A stretch of DNA of 64,000 bases from Enchytraeus crypticus (GCA_905160935.1 CAJHZI010000794.1:3274501-3338500), one strand, 5' to 3'. Numbered from the stretch's first letter, positions 1 to 11,864 are shown. A program made the numbers and translations. Notes: a model not told the origin generated them from the sequence alone.

Positions 1-159
1 ACTAAGCGTATCCGGTAAAGGATGTTATATATAAAAAGAAAAAAAAAGATAAATTAATCTAAAATAAATTATCAATTAATAGATAAATTAAAATAAAATT
101 GAGTAATTGTAATTGTATTGAATATTGAAAGCAATCTAGTGACACTGTTGCTGTTATAG

Positions 160-360
160 GTGGGAGTGCTGCCAAGTATATCAGTGAACATCTTCCCAAG
201 CACAAGAGCCACTGGAGTAAGTGGAAAGTTTTCTTCTGCGATGAACGCCATGTCCAACCAGATGATCCTGAGTGTACTTTTTCATTCTACAAAAAGAATC
301 TTTTCCAGAAGATTCATATACCTTCCGAATGCATCTACCCAGAAGACAGCTCTGTGACAG
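160..360 (+). CDS. PGLS: PGLS exon (GGS loop and FFCDER block)
   Basis: The exon follows a TTATAG acceptor and begins inside a Gly codon, giving [13 protein letters not shown], then [17 protein letters not shown] and FYKKNLFQ. The donor is ACAG|GTATTC in phase 1. Confidence 0.92.
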
Positions 361-3300
361 GTATTCATATCCCATTCCTATCAAAGATTTCTGGTATTCC
401 TAGTAAGTTCTTGTTTCTATTTTTAATTATCTGGCCTGGGTTCAAAGCCCAGGTCAGTCAATGCCCAACCCACTCCACGTGAGCATCGGTTCTATGTGAT
501 TAACTTAGGACGTGCTCAGCCGAAATATTTTCTTCACAAACATGAATATGGTCGGTGGAATATAACCTACCACTTGGCTAAATTTCACAATTAATTTAAA
601 GAATCACACCACACCACACCCGTTACAGCAGAAACTTGTAATATGGGCAACAGACATAGCATAACTAAGCGATGGTTGAACCAGTGCAACAAAAGCTAGC
701 AAGAAGAAAAATAATTGTAATTCAAATTATGATCTAATTAATTGTGAGTTTTAGTTCAGAACATTTCCAATATAACAGTTGTAATAAATATACACTGTGT
801 TTTTTATAACTGTTGCACCAAGTTGTTTTAACAATAAAGTCGTAAGAAGTTGACCAATGTTCATGAAATTTACAGCAATTGACCAGCAGCCAATTCTACA
901 AAACATAGAGAAATTTCCTTTGAATATCTTTAATAACGTGAAAGTTATAGTTTCGCGAATATGAGTGGGGTCAGATAAGAAATTTCCAGTACAGGATTAC
1001 GGGCGTGTTACATGCAGCATGAAATCATCTCTATAAAAATAAATGACGTAAAATACGTGCTGATATGTTCTTAATGGACAAAGTTTTGAACTTTTAATGC
1101 ATGCATTGCATGTTTGCGTACAACTGCTATCACCGCAGCCACTGCAGCAGCGTCCTCTTCCTCGTCTATTCTCTTCATGCAATGCCTGCATAAAAAGTTC
1201 AATAACTTTGTCAATTAAGAACATATCAGAACATATTTTACGTCGTTTTGAAAAGAAATGATTGCTCTTCAAAATAGCATTAGCAGAAATTTTATATTGC
1301 GTGTTAGCTAGTATTTTTATAGAGATAATCTACGCTAAATGTAACACACCCGTAATCCTGTATTGGAAATATCTTATCTGACCCCACTCATATTCGCGAA
1401 ACTATAACTTTCACGTTATTAAAGATATTCAAAGGAAATTTCTCTATGTTTTGTAGAATTGGCTGCTGGTCAAGTGCTGTAGATTTCAAGAACATCGATC
1501 AACTTCTTACGACTTTATTGTTAAAACAATTTGGTGTATCAGTTATAAAAAACACAGTGTAGAAGTATTCTTCGTTATATTTCATTTATATTTCTACAGT
1601 TTATATTTCTGCATATTATTTGATAAATGTGTTAAGAAATAGGAAGAAGAGTTGGATTGGACACATTCTAAAGGGAAAAGTGTATTAAAAGAGGTAATAG
1701 AAGGTAAACTAGAAGGAAAAAGAGGCAGAGGCAGGCCAAGATTAGGTATGTTAGATGATTTAAAGACCCAATGATATGCATGTGGACATGCAGAGGAAGG
1801 CGGAGAAAGAGAAAGAAAAGTGGAAGCATTATATACCATGGACCTGCCAGTAGGCAGTGCACTAACGGGAGATATTTCTACAGTGATTAAATTACAAATA
1901 AGCATGGCATTTTAAATGTATTACTATTACTTGAACTGACAGTTGAGACAGCGGCAGAGAAGTATGTCGACTCTCTGAGGTCTGTGTTTGGAGCCGATGC
2001 TGAGTGGCCTGAGTTTGATCTACTGCTGCTTGGTATGGGTCCTGATGGTCACACCTGCTCTCTCTTCCCTGGCCATTCTCTGCTCAAGGTTACTTAACCC
2101 ATTAATGCCCAACTCTTTTTTCATCATAATTTTTGTTGACAGCATGTATTTAGGGTCACAATAATGGAATCAGGTGGTTTTTTTTCGGAATTTTTCGATT
2201 TTGTGAAAAATATCTTCAAAAATATATGCGTCCCATATATGGGATCGTAGGCACGAATACACGCGTATTTTCAAGCATCGCTTGTGATGTGTTAATTGTT
2301 CATTAAACACCAAATGATTATATCTGAGACATAAAATCAATATAGGCAACTAAGAATTAAGAGTGTGGCACATATTTAAATAATTTTTATGGGTAATATG
2401 TGCTCCAACAATCCGGTAAGGTGCCTAGCTCTGCTCAACACGACTAAAAATCGTATGTACTATTTTTGACACTAACTTAAGCTTTGTCCTATCAGTCTAA
2501 AGCATCTCAGATTTGTTGTAACTTGCTACTAGTATCGAATTTTACAGTGTATAAGGTGTATTAGTTTGCAGTACACTTACTGTGCAGGCCTCCGTTGGAT
2601 TTCTAGCATTTGTTTTTAGACTTTCCTCTACAGTTCTCACTATGCAGTTATGTTTTGCTGTGGTCTGTGTAATGATCTTGATGATCAGAATGAAAAATAC
2701 CATTTATTGACTTCTCATAAATAATGAAATAGAACCAAAGTAAAAAAGTAATAAAAAAAAAATACAAGACAAATCACAGCATACAGACATATCATGCAAA
2801 AAACATATTAATGAACAGATAAATAGATGCATTAGACACCTAAATCTCAAGTCAAAAAATTAACATCTTATTTAATGAATCCTGTGGCCATCAGAGAGGG
2901 CACAAAGTGCTCTATCTAGCTGACCACCACAGGAAATAAGTCCGAGAAATGATATTAGTAGTTTAAAACTACATGTCTACAGACTAGCAAAAATATGAAG
3001 TATAACAGCAAAAATTGCAAACAGCAAATAACCAACACACTAGTAAAACTACTAAAATTAGAAAATATGACCATACGAAAAATGAATTTGCAATCATAGC
3101 AAAATGGCTAACTATTCCGGCAAGAGCGGACAGGAGACACTATTACGAATGTATAAGAAAACTTTTGTAATATCGTTTGAATAAAATATATGATTTTAAG
3201 TTACGAATTTCAACAGGAATAGAGTTCCATATACAACAACATTCAAAGACATTTGTCAAGTAGTTTGCATGATTCGTAGTAGAAGAGAGATAACAAGTTA

Positions 3301-6300
3301 ATGAAAGCCTGGTATGATACCCACTATTTGATAGGTTTGATCTAATCATATCTCTGATAATCTTAGACATCGAGCCTTCAGAGAAAATACACCTATATAT
3401 CAAGTTGGCAGAGAGAAACTTATATAATTGATATATCGGTAGAGTATTGTAATTTACGTAAAGTAGTTTAGTCTTGCACAGCCTATCTTGAAATTGTAGA
3501 ATTCTCAGAGCTCTGTTGTTCGCTATGTGTAGAGGATGTAGGGCCTTATTCGTGTTTTTCCCGTACACTATTAAACCATAAGATATTCTACTGTATACAA
3601 GAGAGAAATACAAGTTTTTACGGCAATTTATCGGAATATAATCTCTGCGTTTATATAACATACCACATACACTATTTATTTTGCAGGTAACTGATTTAAT
3701 GTGTTCGGCAAAAGTTAATTTTTCATCGATAAGAACACCTAAAAACTTAATTACCTTTACTCTTGATAGGGATTTTTCATCAACTGTAATTGAAAGATTG
3801 TTTTCTGATATATAGGTCTCGCAAAATTCAGTAGGAAAAAATATCATAAAAACTGATTTAGAATAATTAATAGTTAGCCTATTACTTTTGCACCAATCAC
3901 TAATTAGCATGCATTCAATGTTAGCTTTATTAAACAGATTTGGTAGATTTTTGGCACAAACAAAAGAACTAGAATCGTCTGCAAAAAGTTTGAGACATCC
4001 TGTGCTCGAGGCATGTTGAATGTCATTTATATATACTGAAAACAAGAGAGGACCGAGTATAGAGCCTTGCGGGACACCTACATCAACTGGTAACACAGAG
4101 GAGCATATATCATCTATAACTGTGTATTGAAATCGGCCCGAAAGGTAAGATTTGAACCAAGTATGTGTAAGACCCCGCACACCATAATGCCATAATTTAT
4201 CTAACAATATACTGTGATTGCCGTATCGAACGCTTTTGTCAAATCAAAAAATAAGCCCATAACAAAGTTTTTATTTCCTTTTTCATTGCGTATCATATTG
4301 GTACAGCTAAAAAGTGCGTCGACAGTGGAGTGGCCAGATCTAAAGCCAAATTGATTTTCATACCAGATGTCATTCTTATTAAAAAAATTAGAAATTCTTT
4401 CATACATAATTTTCTCAAATATTTTGCTTAAGTTGCTTAAAAGTGAGATCGGTCTATAATTTTCCTTATTGTCCAGACTTCCATTTTTATGTATTGGGAT
4501 AACTTTAGATACTTTGAAATTGGTTGGAAAGTGACCTACCTGAAAGGATAGGTTAATAATATGGCTTAAAGGTGCTGAGATGAACTGTGCAGATAATTTT
4601 AGAATCTTGGTGTTTAAATTATCAGAACCAGCTGCAGAGATGTTCTTAAGCGATCTAATGGTGTTGTAAACCTCGCTTATGGAGACAGGTTTCATAAAAA
4701 ATGAAGACGATATACTGTTATTAAGATATTTTTTATAACTGTGATTTACACCGGCAATTTTTGAAGCTAAGTTCTTGCCTATGCTAGAAAAATAATTGTT
4801 AAAAACGTTAACCATTTCTGTCTTGTCCCTGGTGATGCCGCCATCTGTTGCTAGTGTTTTAATACAGGAATTACTGGAATTGCGTTTATAGGAGCAAATG
4901 GAATTTAGTGTTTTCCAAATACATTTTATAGAATTCATTTTGTCGTTAAGTAAATCATGATAAAAAGACACTCGGTGGTGGCGCAACCTCTTGTCAAGCT
5001 TATTCCGATAAGCTTTATAAACCATTTCGTCATTTTTGTCCTTGGATTGTTTAAATTTGTAGAATAGATTGTTCTTAATTTTTATACAGTTTTTAAGCTC
5101 CTTTGTAATCCAAGGTTTATCCTTTAGTTTCTTACGGGAGCATTTGATCAAGGGAAAATTGACTTCTGCCGTATCGGTTAGTGTTTTGATTAAGAACGTT
5201 ATAGATTTATCAACATCTTCAGAATTGTAAATGAGGGACCAATCTAAGTTTTGCAACTGATAGGCAAATTTTTCTATATTTTTTCCGCTATAAATACGAA
5301 TGAACGGTCTATCACAGTATTTTATTTGCTTACGTCTCGATGTAATTATTACTAAGTTAGCATAGTGATCGGTAATATCAGTCATAACAGTGAGAGACTT
5401 TACTTTACAGTCATTACTATCACAAAAGCCTAGTGTAGTAAATACATGATCAATTAAGCTCGACGAATTTCTAGTGCATCTCGTAGGTATAATACTGAAT
5501 GGTGTAAAGTGCAAGTTAACAAGGTTATTGACATACTCACCAACAATCCTATCGCTATTATAATTAAGCAAATTCAAGTTCATATCACCAACAATAAAGC
5601 TATTACTCACAGGTTTATATATAGCTAAGAATTCAAAGAATAAATCAATAAATTCCCTAGTAGGCTGGCTGGGATGCCTATAGAAGCAATAAAAACGTAT
5701 TTTACCAAAATTGTTGGCTATTACATCAACGACGATAAACTCAGCAGCATTACTGAAAAAATTTGTATCTTTCGAAGAGGCAATAAAATTATATGAGAAT
5801 TTATTCAGGATAAAAATTGCAACTCCTCCAGCTCTTTGTGTAAGAGGAGATGAAAAAATAATATGATAATCAGGGAATATGTTGTCAAAGAAATCAATAT
5901 TAGACCCCCAGATTTCGGATAAAATAATAATATCGAATTTTTTCTTATATGTACTAAACAGATCAAGCAATTTAATGTAATTTGCATTAAGACTTCTTAT
6001 ATTGAGGTGAAAAATAGACAAATCTCCAAGATGAGCTTTTATAAGACAGTTACTCGCTTGAGGAGTGTAGTAACCCATCATGGCGTTCTGTATAAGATTG
6101 TCGTCTATTATATCGTTGAACTTGCAGAATTCAGAGGGATGCATAGGAGCATAGCCGTTGTTGTCGGGTAGAGTAGTATCAGCCATATTTAGAGATGTAT
6201 TGAATTTTGATGCTCAGATCTTGAAGTTCCACTGAAAATCCATTCGCGTACAATACTACCGTCTGGCCACGAACTGTCGCTGAAAATAATATCTTCATAC

Positions 6301-9030
6301 TTTGAGTCACAGGATAACATGAAGGCTGCAGAATTAAATTCTCGCCCATCTTTTGTTTTACTCGAAAGTTTCCTGCACGTGATAACTTCCGCACCTCGAA
6401 TTTCCATGGCGTAGGCTACTGAAATGTACATCAGCAAGAACACGGCGATACAGAGAGACTTGATACATAGTGGTCTGCCCTAGCTTCAACGAAATACGTA
6501 TCATATCAAATACACTTGATACAAATTTCACCAAAATTGCAGCAAATCCAATTGTTTATCAGTATTTCTGGCGACTTGCTATTGAGAGTCGTGCATTCTG
6601 CATAGAGACATCCGATCAACATTTATTCGAAGAGTGACCATCATCATTTATTACATGGTATACTGATATGTTGTGATCAATTTGGTCGTTGCCTCTCATT
6701 CCACGCCAGTAAGCCAAGCTCAAGTAAGTTTGCTACACCCTAAACACACGCCCTTTCACTCTAGATCAACGCTTGGTATTTCCAAGTCGATCAGCAAGTA
6801 GCCTACGCCATGGAAATTCGAGGTGAAAGTGTTGTGAAAGCAGAACTATTAATCTAACGAAAAATTAAATGTTTGGTATGGGCATATTGTGAGAAGGGCA
6901 GATGAGGATGTAGTAAAGAGAGTTCAAAGGTAAGAGCTGGATGTTAAGCTAGAGAGAGGTAAACTGCAACTGATGGGGGATGGATGCACTGATTAAGAAG
7001 GACATGAAAAATAGAGGACTGATTGATGATATGTAGTGAGACAGAGAGGATTGGGGAAGGTCTATTCATATCCAGACCCTTGCTAAACTGGGATTTAAAG
7101 GAAGATGATGATGATGATGATGATGATGTTGATAATGATGATGATGACTATTTAAATTGCAGTATTTTCGATTTAATTTACATTTTGCAGGAGGATCAGA
7201 AGTGGGTTGCAGCCATCAGGGACTCTCCTAAGCCCCCGAGTGAGAGGATCACGCTGACCCTGCCGGTTCTACTGCGCAGTAGATGTGCGGTGTTCGCTGC
7301 GTGCGGCGGAGGAAAGGCAGACATGGTTAAGGTATCGTACTGACTTACTAAGATTAAGAAATTTAATCTTGTAGATATATTAGGTTAGGTTTTGGGGGTT
7401 GGCTACTAGAGCCGAATAAGACCCGAGTCATGGATTAAATGGGATCGGGGAAACTATGTAGGGACGTCACCAATATTAATATACCTCCGTTTTCCTAATG
7501 CTCATATGGCACAGAGATTTAAGAAGTGTAGTAAAATTCGTGAACCACCAGGAATCGAAACATGGACCTCTCAACTTGGCCTCGAGCGCGCTAACTATTG
7601 CGCTACAGTTCACACTGATACTACACTTCCTAATATATATAAATTCAGGTTCTCATATTATATTTCTCTTTATCTTAACTTATCTTATTCCTACCCAAGC
7701 TAAACTGGGATTAAAGGGTAGATGATGATGATGACTATGATCTTAACCATAGCTAGACTCATTCAATGTAATATACTCTTACTTGGTTTAGGCGATACTT
7801 TTTTTGTCTTTCTTTCATTTATTTTGTCTTGCATACCTTCTTATTGGGTTTAGTCTTCCTCAGTGGCATCTTCCAAACGATCAGGATTTATGTCATACGC
7901 GGAGAGTTTTCTGATTTCTCTTCTGAATTCAGGTTCTCATTGTATGGTTTAAAGTGAAGCTTTCAGTGTTTTTTCTGCTTGATATATGGATTTAGCTTAA
8001 GAATTTCTTTAATTCCTATACATAGGTTGAGACCTTAGTTTATCAATAAGTTGTGCGCTTTGGTTCCGTCGGTGCTTCGGTGCTGAGTTCAGAGTCGTAA
8101 AAACAATAGGAAAAAATATATTGTCATTATATTAATAGTTATATTTATTATTATTGTTATTATATTTCATCCTCATTATCATCTTCCGTAGAGCCTCAGT
8201 TTAACCAGGACCTTCGTCAATCCACTCTGTCCCTTACCATTCACAATATACCCGTATCATTCCATTCATTTAAATTTTTAGCAAATTCTGGAGCCAAGGC
8301 AAGCACCATCTAAAATTTTGCCCTTTCTGACGTTGGTTTTGATCTTAATTTATGTCGGCATTTACGACATACGCAGTACACGGTTGGTCTATTCTTCAAG
8401 CAAACCATACACAACATAGGGATTATTGTTATCATATTTATATAATTATATTAAGTGTAGTATTTTTATATTATGTGAATATAATAATATATTATACTAA
8501 ATATAATGCTTGTTGGGGAGTTTCCAAAAAGCTGTCTCAGACCTGCATCTGAAGCCACATTTCTCAATCTTTGTTCATTTACTAAGCTATGGTTTAAGAA
8601 TGTGAGTGGCACAACTTTATTATCAAATCAATATAATGTGATGATATGATTGTTACGAATTGGGTTGTCTTTCTATCTTCATTATATAAAAGAGATGTAA
8701 GGAATATGAATAATTAGTTATTTTCGTTGATCTTGAAGTTTGTCATGATTATGAGAATTAAAATTATTACTTGTCATGTATTTGTAGAATCATCATTCCT
8801 ATGTGGAACACGATATTCTGATCTTGCTATGTATACTTATTTATTATATACTGCATATCGCACATTCACTCATAATAAATCTTCAGCTTGATTTTTATTT
8901 TTTTATTTTCCAGAGAGTTCTTGAAGGCAATGAAAGTCCAGCTCTGCCAGCTGCCTTAGTGCGACCCACGAATGGAACTGTATATTGGTTCCTCGACACT
9001 GCTGCCTCCACTCAGCTGACTCAGTTCTAA
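160..9030 (+). CDS. PGLS: 6-phosphogluconolactonase, last four coding exons
   Basis: Cytosolic enzyme of the oxidative pentose-phosphate pathway; it hydrolyses 6-phosphogluconolactone to 6-phosphogluconate after the step that makes NADPH. Four exons join in phase at GT-AG sites: 160-360, 1943-2088, 7191-7331 and 8914-9030, ending in TAA. The joined product shows the family landmarks in order: a GGS substrate-phosphate loop at the first junction, [25 protein letters not shown], a C-terminal GGGKADMVK segment and PAALVRP...WFLD. About 200 residues are present. Family members have roughly 250, so the first 40-50 residues lie on one or more exons left of the window. Introns are swollen by a foldback element, a LINE and SINEs. 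No disabling changes were seen. Identification rests on remembered family motifs and is strong. Confidence 0.95.
425..720 (+). repeat. tRNA-derived SINE copy (family E) in PGLS intron
   Basis: The segment holds a B-box-like GGGTTCAAAGCCC followed by a body with GACGTGCTCAGCCGAA and CACAAACATGAATAT. The same body occurs reversed at about 35275-35555, where a complete tRNA-like head is present. The head is shortened here. Confidence 0.6.
793..1560. mobile_element. Foldback MITE-like element, 768 bp
   Basis: The two halves are reverse complements over almost their whole length: about 793-1112 pairs with about 1175-1560, leaving a loop of only 60-70 bases. Termini are CACTGTGTTTTTTATAACTG and its complement, flanked on both sides by TA, as expected for a two-base TA target duplication of the Tc1/mariner type. 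There is no coding capacity. A related single arm lies at about 40042-40262, and a short end-like fragment near 23010-23030. Confidence 0.75.
1630..1870 (+). mobile_element. LINE 3' coding remnant (family B)
   Basis: Broken reading frames encode pieces such as [26 protein letters not shown] and PWTCQ, the C-terminal tail of a common animal non-LTR reverse transcriptase. Several frameshifts and stops separate the pieces, so it is a dead 5'-truncated copy inside a PGLS intron. Confidence 0.65.
1943..2088 (+). CDS. PGLS: PGLS exon ([15 protein letters not shown] block)
   Basis: The acceptor is CTGACAG. The first two bases complete the split Val codon from the previous exon, after which [16 protein letters not shown] and [19 protein letters not shown] are read. 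It ends in phase 0 at CTCAAG|GTTACT. Confidence 0.93.
3143..4220 (-). CDS. LINE ORF2 3' part: RT palm and thumb
   Basis: Continuation of the same RT after the frameshift. It shows [30 protein letters not shown], the catalytic [11 protein letters not shown] (FADD form of the YxDD box), KFLGVLID and the C-terminal region with [10 protein letters not shown]. It ends in a normal stop, so the domain is complete apart from the frame break at its start. Confidence 0.85.
4201..6186 (-). CDS. LINE ORF2 5' part: endonuclease and N-terminal RT
   Basis: The frame opens with [11 protein letters not shown]. The APE endonuclease spans residues about 58-290, with [12 protein letters not shown], the catalytic-type [22 protein letters not shown] and SDHxA-like ITDHYANL. 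The linker leads into RT blocks [26 protein letters not shown] and [14 protein letters not shown], then FDLTKAFDT, the first catalytic Asp block. Translation then runs out of frame and stops after 661 residues; a one-base loss near 4221 explains this, because the next frame resumes exactly with the expected NHSILLDKL. It is a mobile-element gene, not a host gene. Confidence 0.85.
   Translation of the reverse strand: MADTTLPDNNGYAPMHPSEFCKFNDIIDDNLIQNAMMGYYTPQASNCLIKAHLGDLSIFHLNIRSLNANYIKLLDLFSTYKKKFDIIILSEIWGSNIDFFDNIFPDYHIIFSSPLTQRAGGVAIFILNKFSYNFIASSKDTNFFSNAAEFIVVDVIANNFGKIRFYCFYRHPSQPTREFIDLFFEFLAIYKPVSNSFIVGDMNLNLLNYNSDRIVGEYVNNLVNLHFTPFSIIPTRCTRNSSSLIDHVFTTLGFCDSNDCKVKSLTVMTDITDHYANLVIITSRRKQIKYCDRPFIRIYSGKNIEKFAYQLQNLDWSLIYNSEDVDKSITFLIKTLTDTAEVNFPLIKCSRKKLKDKPWITKELKNCIKIKNNLFYKFKQSKDKNDEMVYKAYRNKLDKRLRHHRVSFYHDLLNDKMNSIKCIWKTLNSICSYKRNSSNSCIKTLATDGGITRDKTEMVNVFNNYFSSIGKNLASKIAGVNHSYKKYLNNSISSSFFMKPVSISEVYNTIRSLKNISAAGSDNLNTKILKLSAQFISAPLSHIINLSFQVGHFPTNFKVSKVIPIHKNGSLDNKENYRPISLLSNLSKIFEKIMYERISNFFNKNDIWYENQFGFRSGHSTVDALFSCTNMIRNEKGNKNFVMGLFFDLTKAFDTAITVYC
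6391..6825. repeat. Inverted repeat at the 5' end of the LINE
   Basis: About 28 bases containing CGAATTTCCATGGCGTAGGC at 6391-6420 recur as the reverse complement at about 6795-6825, with about 370 bases between. One arm lies in the LINE 5' leader. The arrangement is compatible with a 5' inversion during insertion or with a nested copy. Confidence 0.6.
6890..7135 (+). repeat. Dispersed repeat (family C) ending in GAT repeats
   Basis: The copy ends with CTAAACTGGGATTTAAAGGAAG followed by (GAT)n immediately before the third PGLS exon. Other members, in both orientations, lie at about 8160-8420, 10170-10335, 30235-30480, 30805-31090, 53150-53285 and 61440-61640. Some members continue into recognisable LINE-like text such as GTAAGAGCTGGATGTTAAGCT. 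Confidence 0.6.
7191..7331 (+). CDS. PGLS: PGLS exon (GGGKADMVK block)
   Basis: The acceptor is TTTTGCAG, in phase 0. The 47 codons encode [20 protein letters not shown], a hydrophobic strand and [13 protein letters not shown]. The donor is AAG|GTATCG. Confidence 0.95.
7498..7615 (-). repeat. tRNA-derived SINE copy (family F)
   Basis: Read on the minus strand the segment starts with TAGCGCAATAGTTAGCGCGC (A-box-like) and then carries GTTTCGATTCC (B box) at tRNA spacing. The body downstream is unlike a tRNA 3' end, so it is a SINE head rather than a working tRNA gene. Confidence 0.6.
8160..8420 (+). repeat. Dispersed repeat (family C)
   Basis: The copy contains CTCAGTTTAACCAGG, TCTGGAGCCAAGGC and ACGGTTGGTCTATTCTTCAAG, matching the members near 30.3 and 30.9 kb. 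It lies in the last PGLS intron. Confidence 0.6.
8914..9030 (+). CDS. PGLS: PGLS terminal exon
   Basis: The acceptor is TTTTCCAG, in phase 0. The 38 codons encode the family's C-terminal LPAALVRP and WFLDTAA blocks, followed by TAA. Confidence 0.93.
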   Translation, partial: RVLEGNESPALPAALVRPTNGTVYWFLDTAASTQLTQF

Positions 9031-9206
9031 TTGCCTCATTCCATCGTTATATTTCACTTGCTTGACACATCTAGTGGCATTCGTGCATATATGTATTCAA
9101 GTGTGTTGCACTAATCTGTTTATTCATTTACTCGCTGCATCTATATATACTTTTGATCTAGATGAATGTGCCTTGGTTCTTGTATTTCTTCGATTGTCTT
9201 AGGCTA

Positions 9207-9212
9207 AATAAA
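9207..9212 (+). terminator. PGLS polyadenylation signal
   Basis: AATAAA about 180 bases after the PGLS stop codon. It is the first canonical hexamer downstream on this strand. Confidence 0.6.
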
Positions 9213-9743
9213 AATTGATTTGCCAGGTTGTTATTATAAATGTTGCGCTCAGAGGACGTGTTAAATGACTATTGAACTTGATGTTTATTAGTTTACTAAT
9301 ATCATTTTAAATTTAATCGTCACTGACATCGCTGAATTTTTAATTTGATACAGGTGGTGGCATAACAACTCACAACAGTACATTAATATGTATCTGACTA
9401 TGGTTCGTTGAAAGGTGGGCAAGCAAAACTACCAATTTAGCTATTGTTGGACAAATTGAACAGGGCTGCAGCGTGTCATAGATGTTAAACCATGAGCGCC
9501 TAGATTATGAGCTCCATTTTGACCAAAATCATTACTGTCAGACCAGAACATAGAGCTGTCGAAAAGGACAGCAATGCTGTTGGTCCTTTCACCGCTACAC
9601 GCTGACAATTCGAATACCAGCTGTTAGCTGTGACATTCCTTCGGGAGTGTTGAAATCGAGTGGTGAAACTGTTTCGTCGCACTCCACTGGTAGCAATGCC
9701 GACAAGATGAAGCACAAGACATAGGCCCTATGAGCAAGAGCCC

Positions 9744-9817
9744 AAGCACGGCTCCGACAGTCATCGTAAAGAGCCAGTCGCAACTGGCTCTTTACGATGA
9801 CTGTCGGAGCCGTGCTT
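9744..9817. repeat. Perfect 35-bp inverted repeat with 4-base loop
   Basis: Positions 9744-9778 are the exact reverse complement of 9783-9817, separated by CGCA. The arms are GC-rich against an AT-rich background, so a transcript would form a stable hairpin. It could be a small-RNA precursor, a recent template-switch scar or an assembly artefact. Confidence 0.85.
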
Positions 9818-10169
9818 GATATAAACATATCAACAATAGAACAGTTAATGGAACGCGATACTAAATTAATCAAGTAATAACAAAATCAAATATGGAATCT
9901 AAAAATTTATTTAGGCTATAGTGATATTGACATCGAACCATTGAAAGGGACGAATATTACCGAAATCAACAGCATTTGCGTGTTGCTGATGCAGCGGTAA
10001 GATCGGTTTCGTTTCCGCAGATCATGCAGAATTGCAGATGCATGGCTTTAGATATAGAAAAAGGCTTTAGCCAACTTTTATAAAGTAACACCAATATCGT
10101 GCAAGTAGGCATATAAATTGAAAAATTAAATAAGTTTTTGGTAAACACAATTAGTCGATTGGTGAGCGC

Positions 10170-10335
10170 CTAGGCTCCAGAAATTGCTTCAAAAATTTAA
10201 TCGAATGGAAAAGTCTCCAATAGGGGATTGGCTGGTGGTGTGGTGTACGACAGTGAGGATTTGAGACAGTCTATTTGTATCCCCACCTTGGTTAAACTGG
10301 GATTCAAGGGAGGAGGATGGTGATGATGATGGTAA
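10170..10335 (-). repeat. Dispersed repeat (family C)
   Basis: Reverse orientation of the family: GAGCGCCTAGGCTCCAGAAAT at one end and TTAAACTGGGATTCAAGGG followed by GATGAT at the other. Confidence 0.65.
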
Positions 10336-11864
10336 ACACACTTAGAAGTACAGATACGGAGCCATTTTAGATCTCGAAAAGTCACAAAGAACATTATCAA
10401 GTAATGAATCACAAAACATTTGTACCGACAAGTATTGAAAATATCAATATCAAGAAAACACAATGCAGCTATAGGCCTTGTCACTGATTTTATACGTTAA
10501 CTATTACTTTAGTAGGCCTAATTCTATTTCTCTACTGTAGGCCTACTAGCAAATCTGTTTGATTTGATACAGTAATTAGTAACTTAATAGGCCTAATTTT
10601 ATTTCTCTAGTATTCAGTCGAACAAAAGGTTCGAAGTTCATAATCCTATTCATAAATGATCAGCGCGTTCACTACAGAGCAAGCCTTAGATCAATTAGGC
10701 CCAGTGACTCCATCTAGATTCACTAAAATCAACTTTGTCACAATCATACTATTAAACTCTGCATTTAGGCTATCACCTCATAAAATAAAACTGTGTTTGT
10801 CACGTCATAATTTAAAAATCTGCATTTATCACCACGTAATATAAAACTTTGTGTTTATTTCGTCATACTGTAAAATCTGCATTTATCACGTCATAGTGCT
10901 GACAATAAAATTAAAATTTAGACGCAATTATAAAATTATGAGACGGGAGGGGAATCTGTAGGCACGTCTACCTCCAGGGGGAAGGGGGCGAAGAATCGCA
11001 CTTAAATCAACTGAAAAATCTCTGCGTGAGCATAATAGAGAAAGCTGTGTGATATTCTAATATTTGTCAAATTCTTAAAAACCTAACGCTGTTGAATCTT
11101 TTTAGTCTGCAGAAAATAAGCTTAATAGCACATGTCTCTAAAATATAATTTAAAATATTAAATAATCGTATTCAGTCAAAGTTGTTCCATTGTTGAGTAA
11201 CTCACAGTTTGGCTTTCGAAAGATATAGTAGTTCCGAAGGATATAGTACGAGAGAAGCAATAGGAGTTAGGAGAGTTAGCCTATATATGAACTTGGCTTA
11301 GAACATAGACATGCTGTCTTCATATATTTTGTAGATTTTGAAAAGGCTTTTGATTGAATAGACTGAAGAATGATGTTAAAAATTTTAAGGCGGATTGGAG
11401 TTTACTGCAGAAATAGAAAATTTATTTTTAATTTATAAGTGAATCGGAAAGCAATAGTCAAAATTCAGCAAGAGTTAAAAGCAAAAAGGTAAACACGGAT
11501 TATAGTGAAATGATCAACTATGTCGATATCTATCACTTTTTAACACCACATGTTTAATCCGTTAGGCAATTTAGACCATTTTCCGTATAACCAGTCCTGT
11601 GAAAGTCCGAGATTTTATTCTCTGAGGAGTTCTCTGAGGATGCTCAAATAGAAGGGGTGGGAGGGGGGGTAAGAGAGGAATGTTTTATTTCAAAACTTCT
11701 TTTAACCTGTAAGCCGAGGCGGTAATGTTGGAGACGATGGAAGGTATTGAGGAAGGAATAATTCGTGGAGGCTAAATGGTAGCGGCTTAGGGGTATACTA
11801 ATCATTTGATGATGCAACCGAACTCGCCTCAAGTCCTATGTGATGCCATAGAATCCGACGACCG

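Larger units (their letters stand above)
2690..6480 (-). mobile_element. APE/RT non-LTR retrotransposon (LINE), nearly full length
   Basis: A minus-strand LINE in the third visible PGLS intron. It has an apurinic endonuclease followed by a reverse transcriptase, then a 3' UTR of about 450 bases ending in an A/T-rich tail. The 3' UTR has a GAGCAC-TTT-GTGCCC stem-loop near 2893-2915 that matches one in the second LINE at 36.6 kb. The architecture fits the CR1/Jockey group; the clade is not certain. A single-base frameshift splits the RT, so this copy is probably inactive. Outer limits are approximate. Confidence 0.85.
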
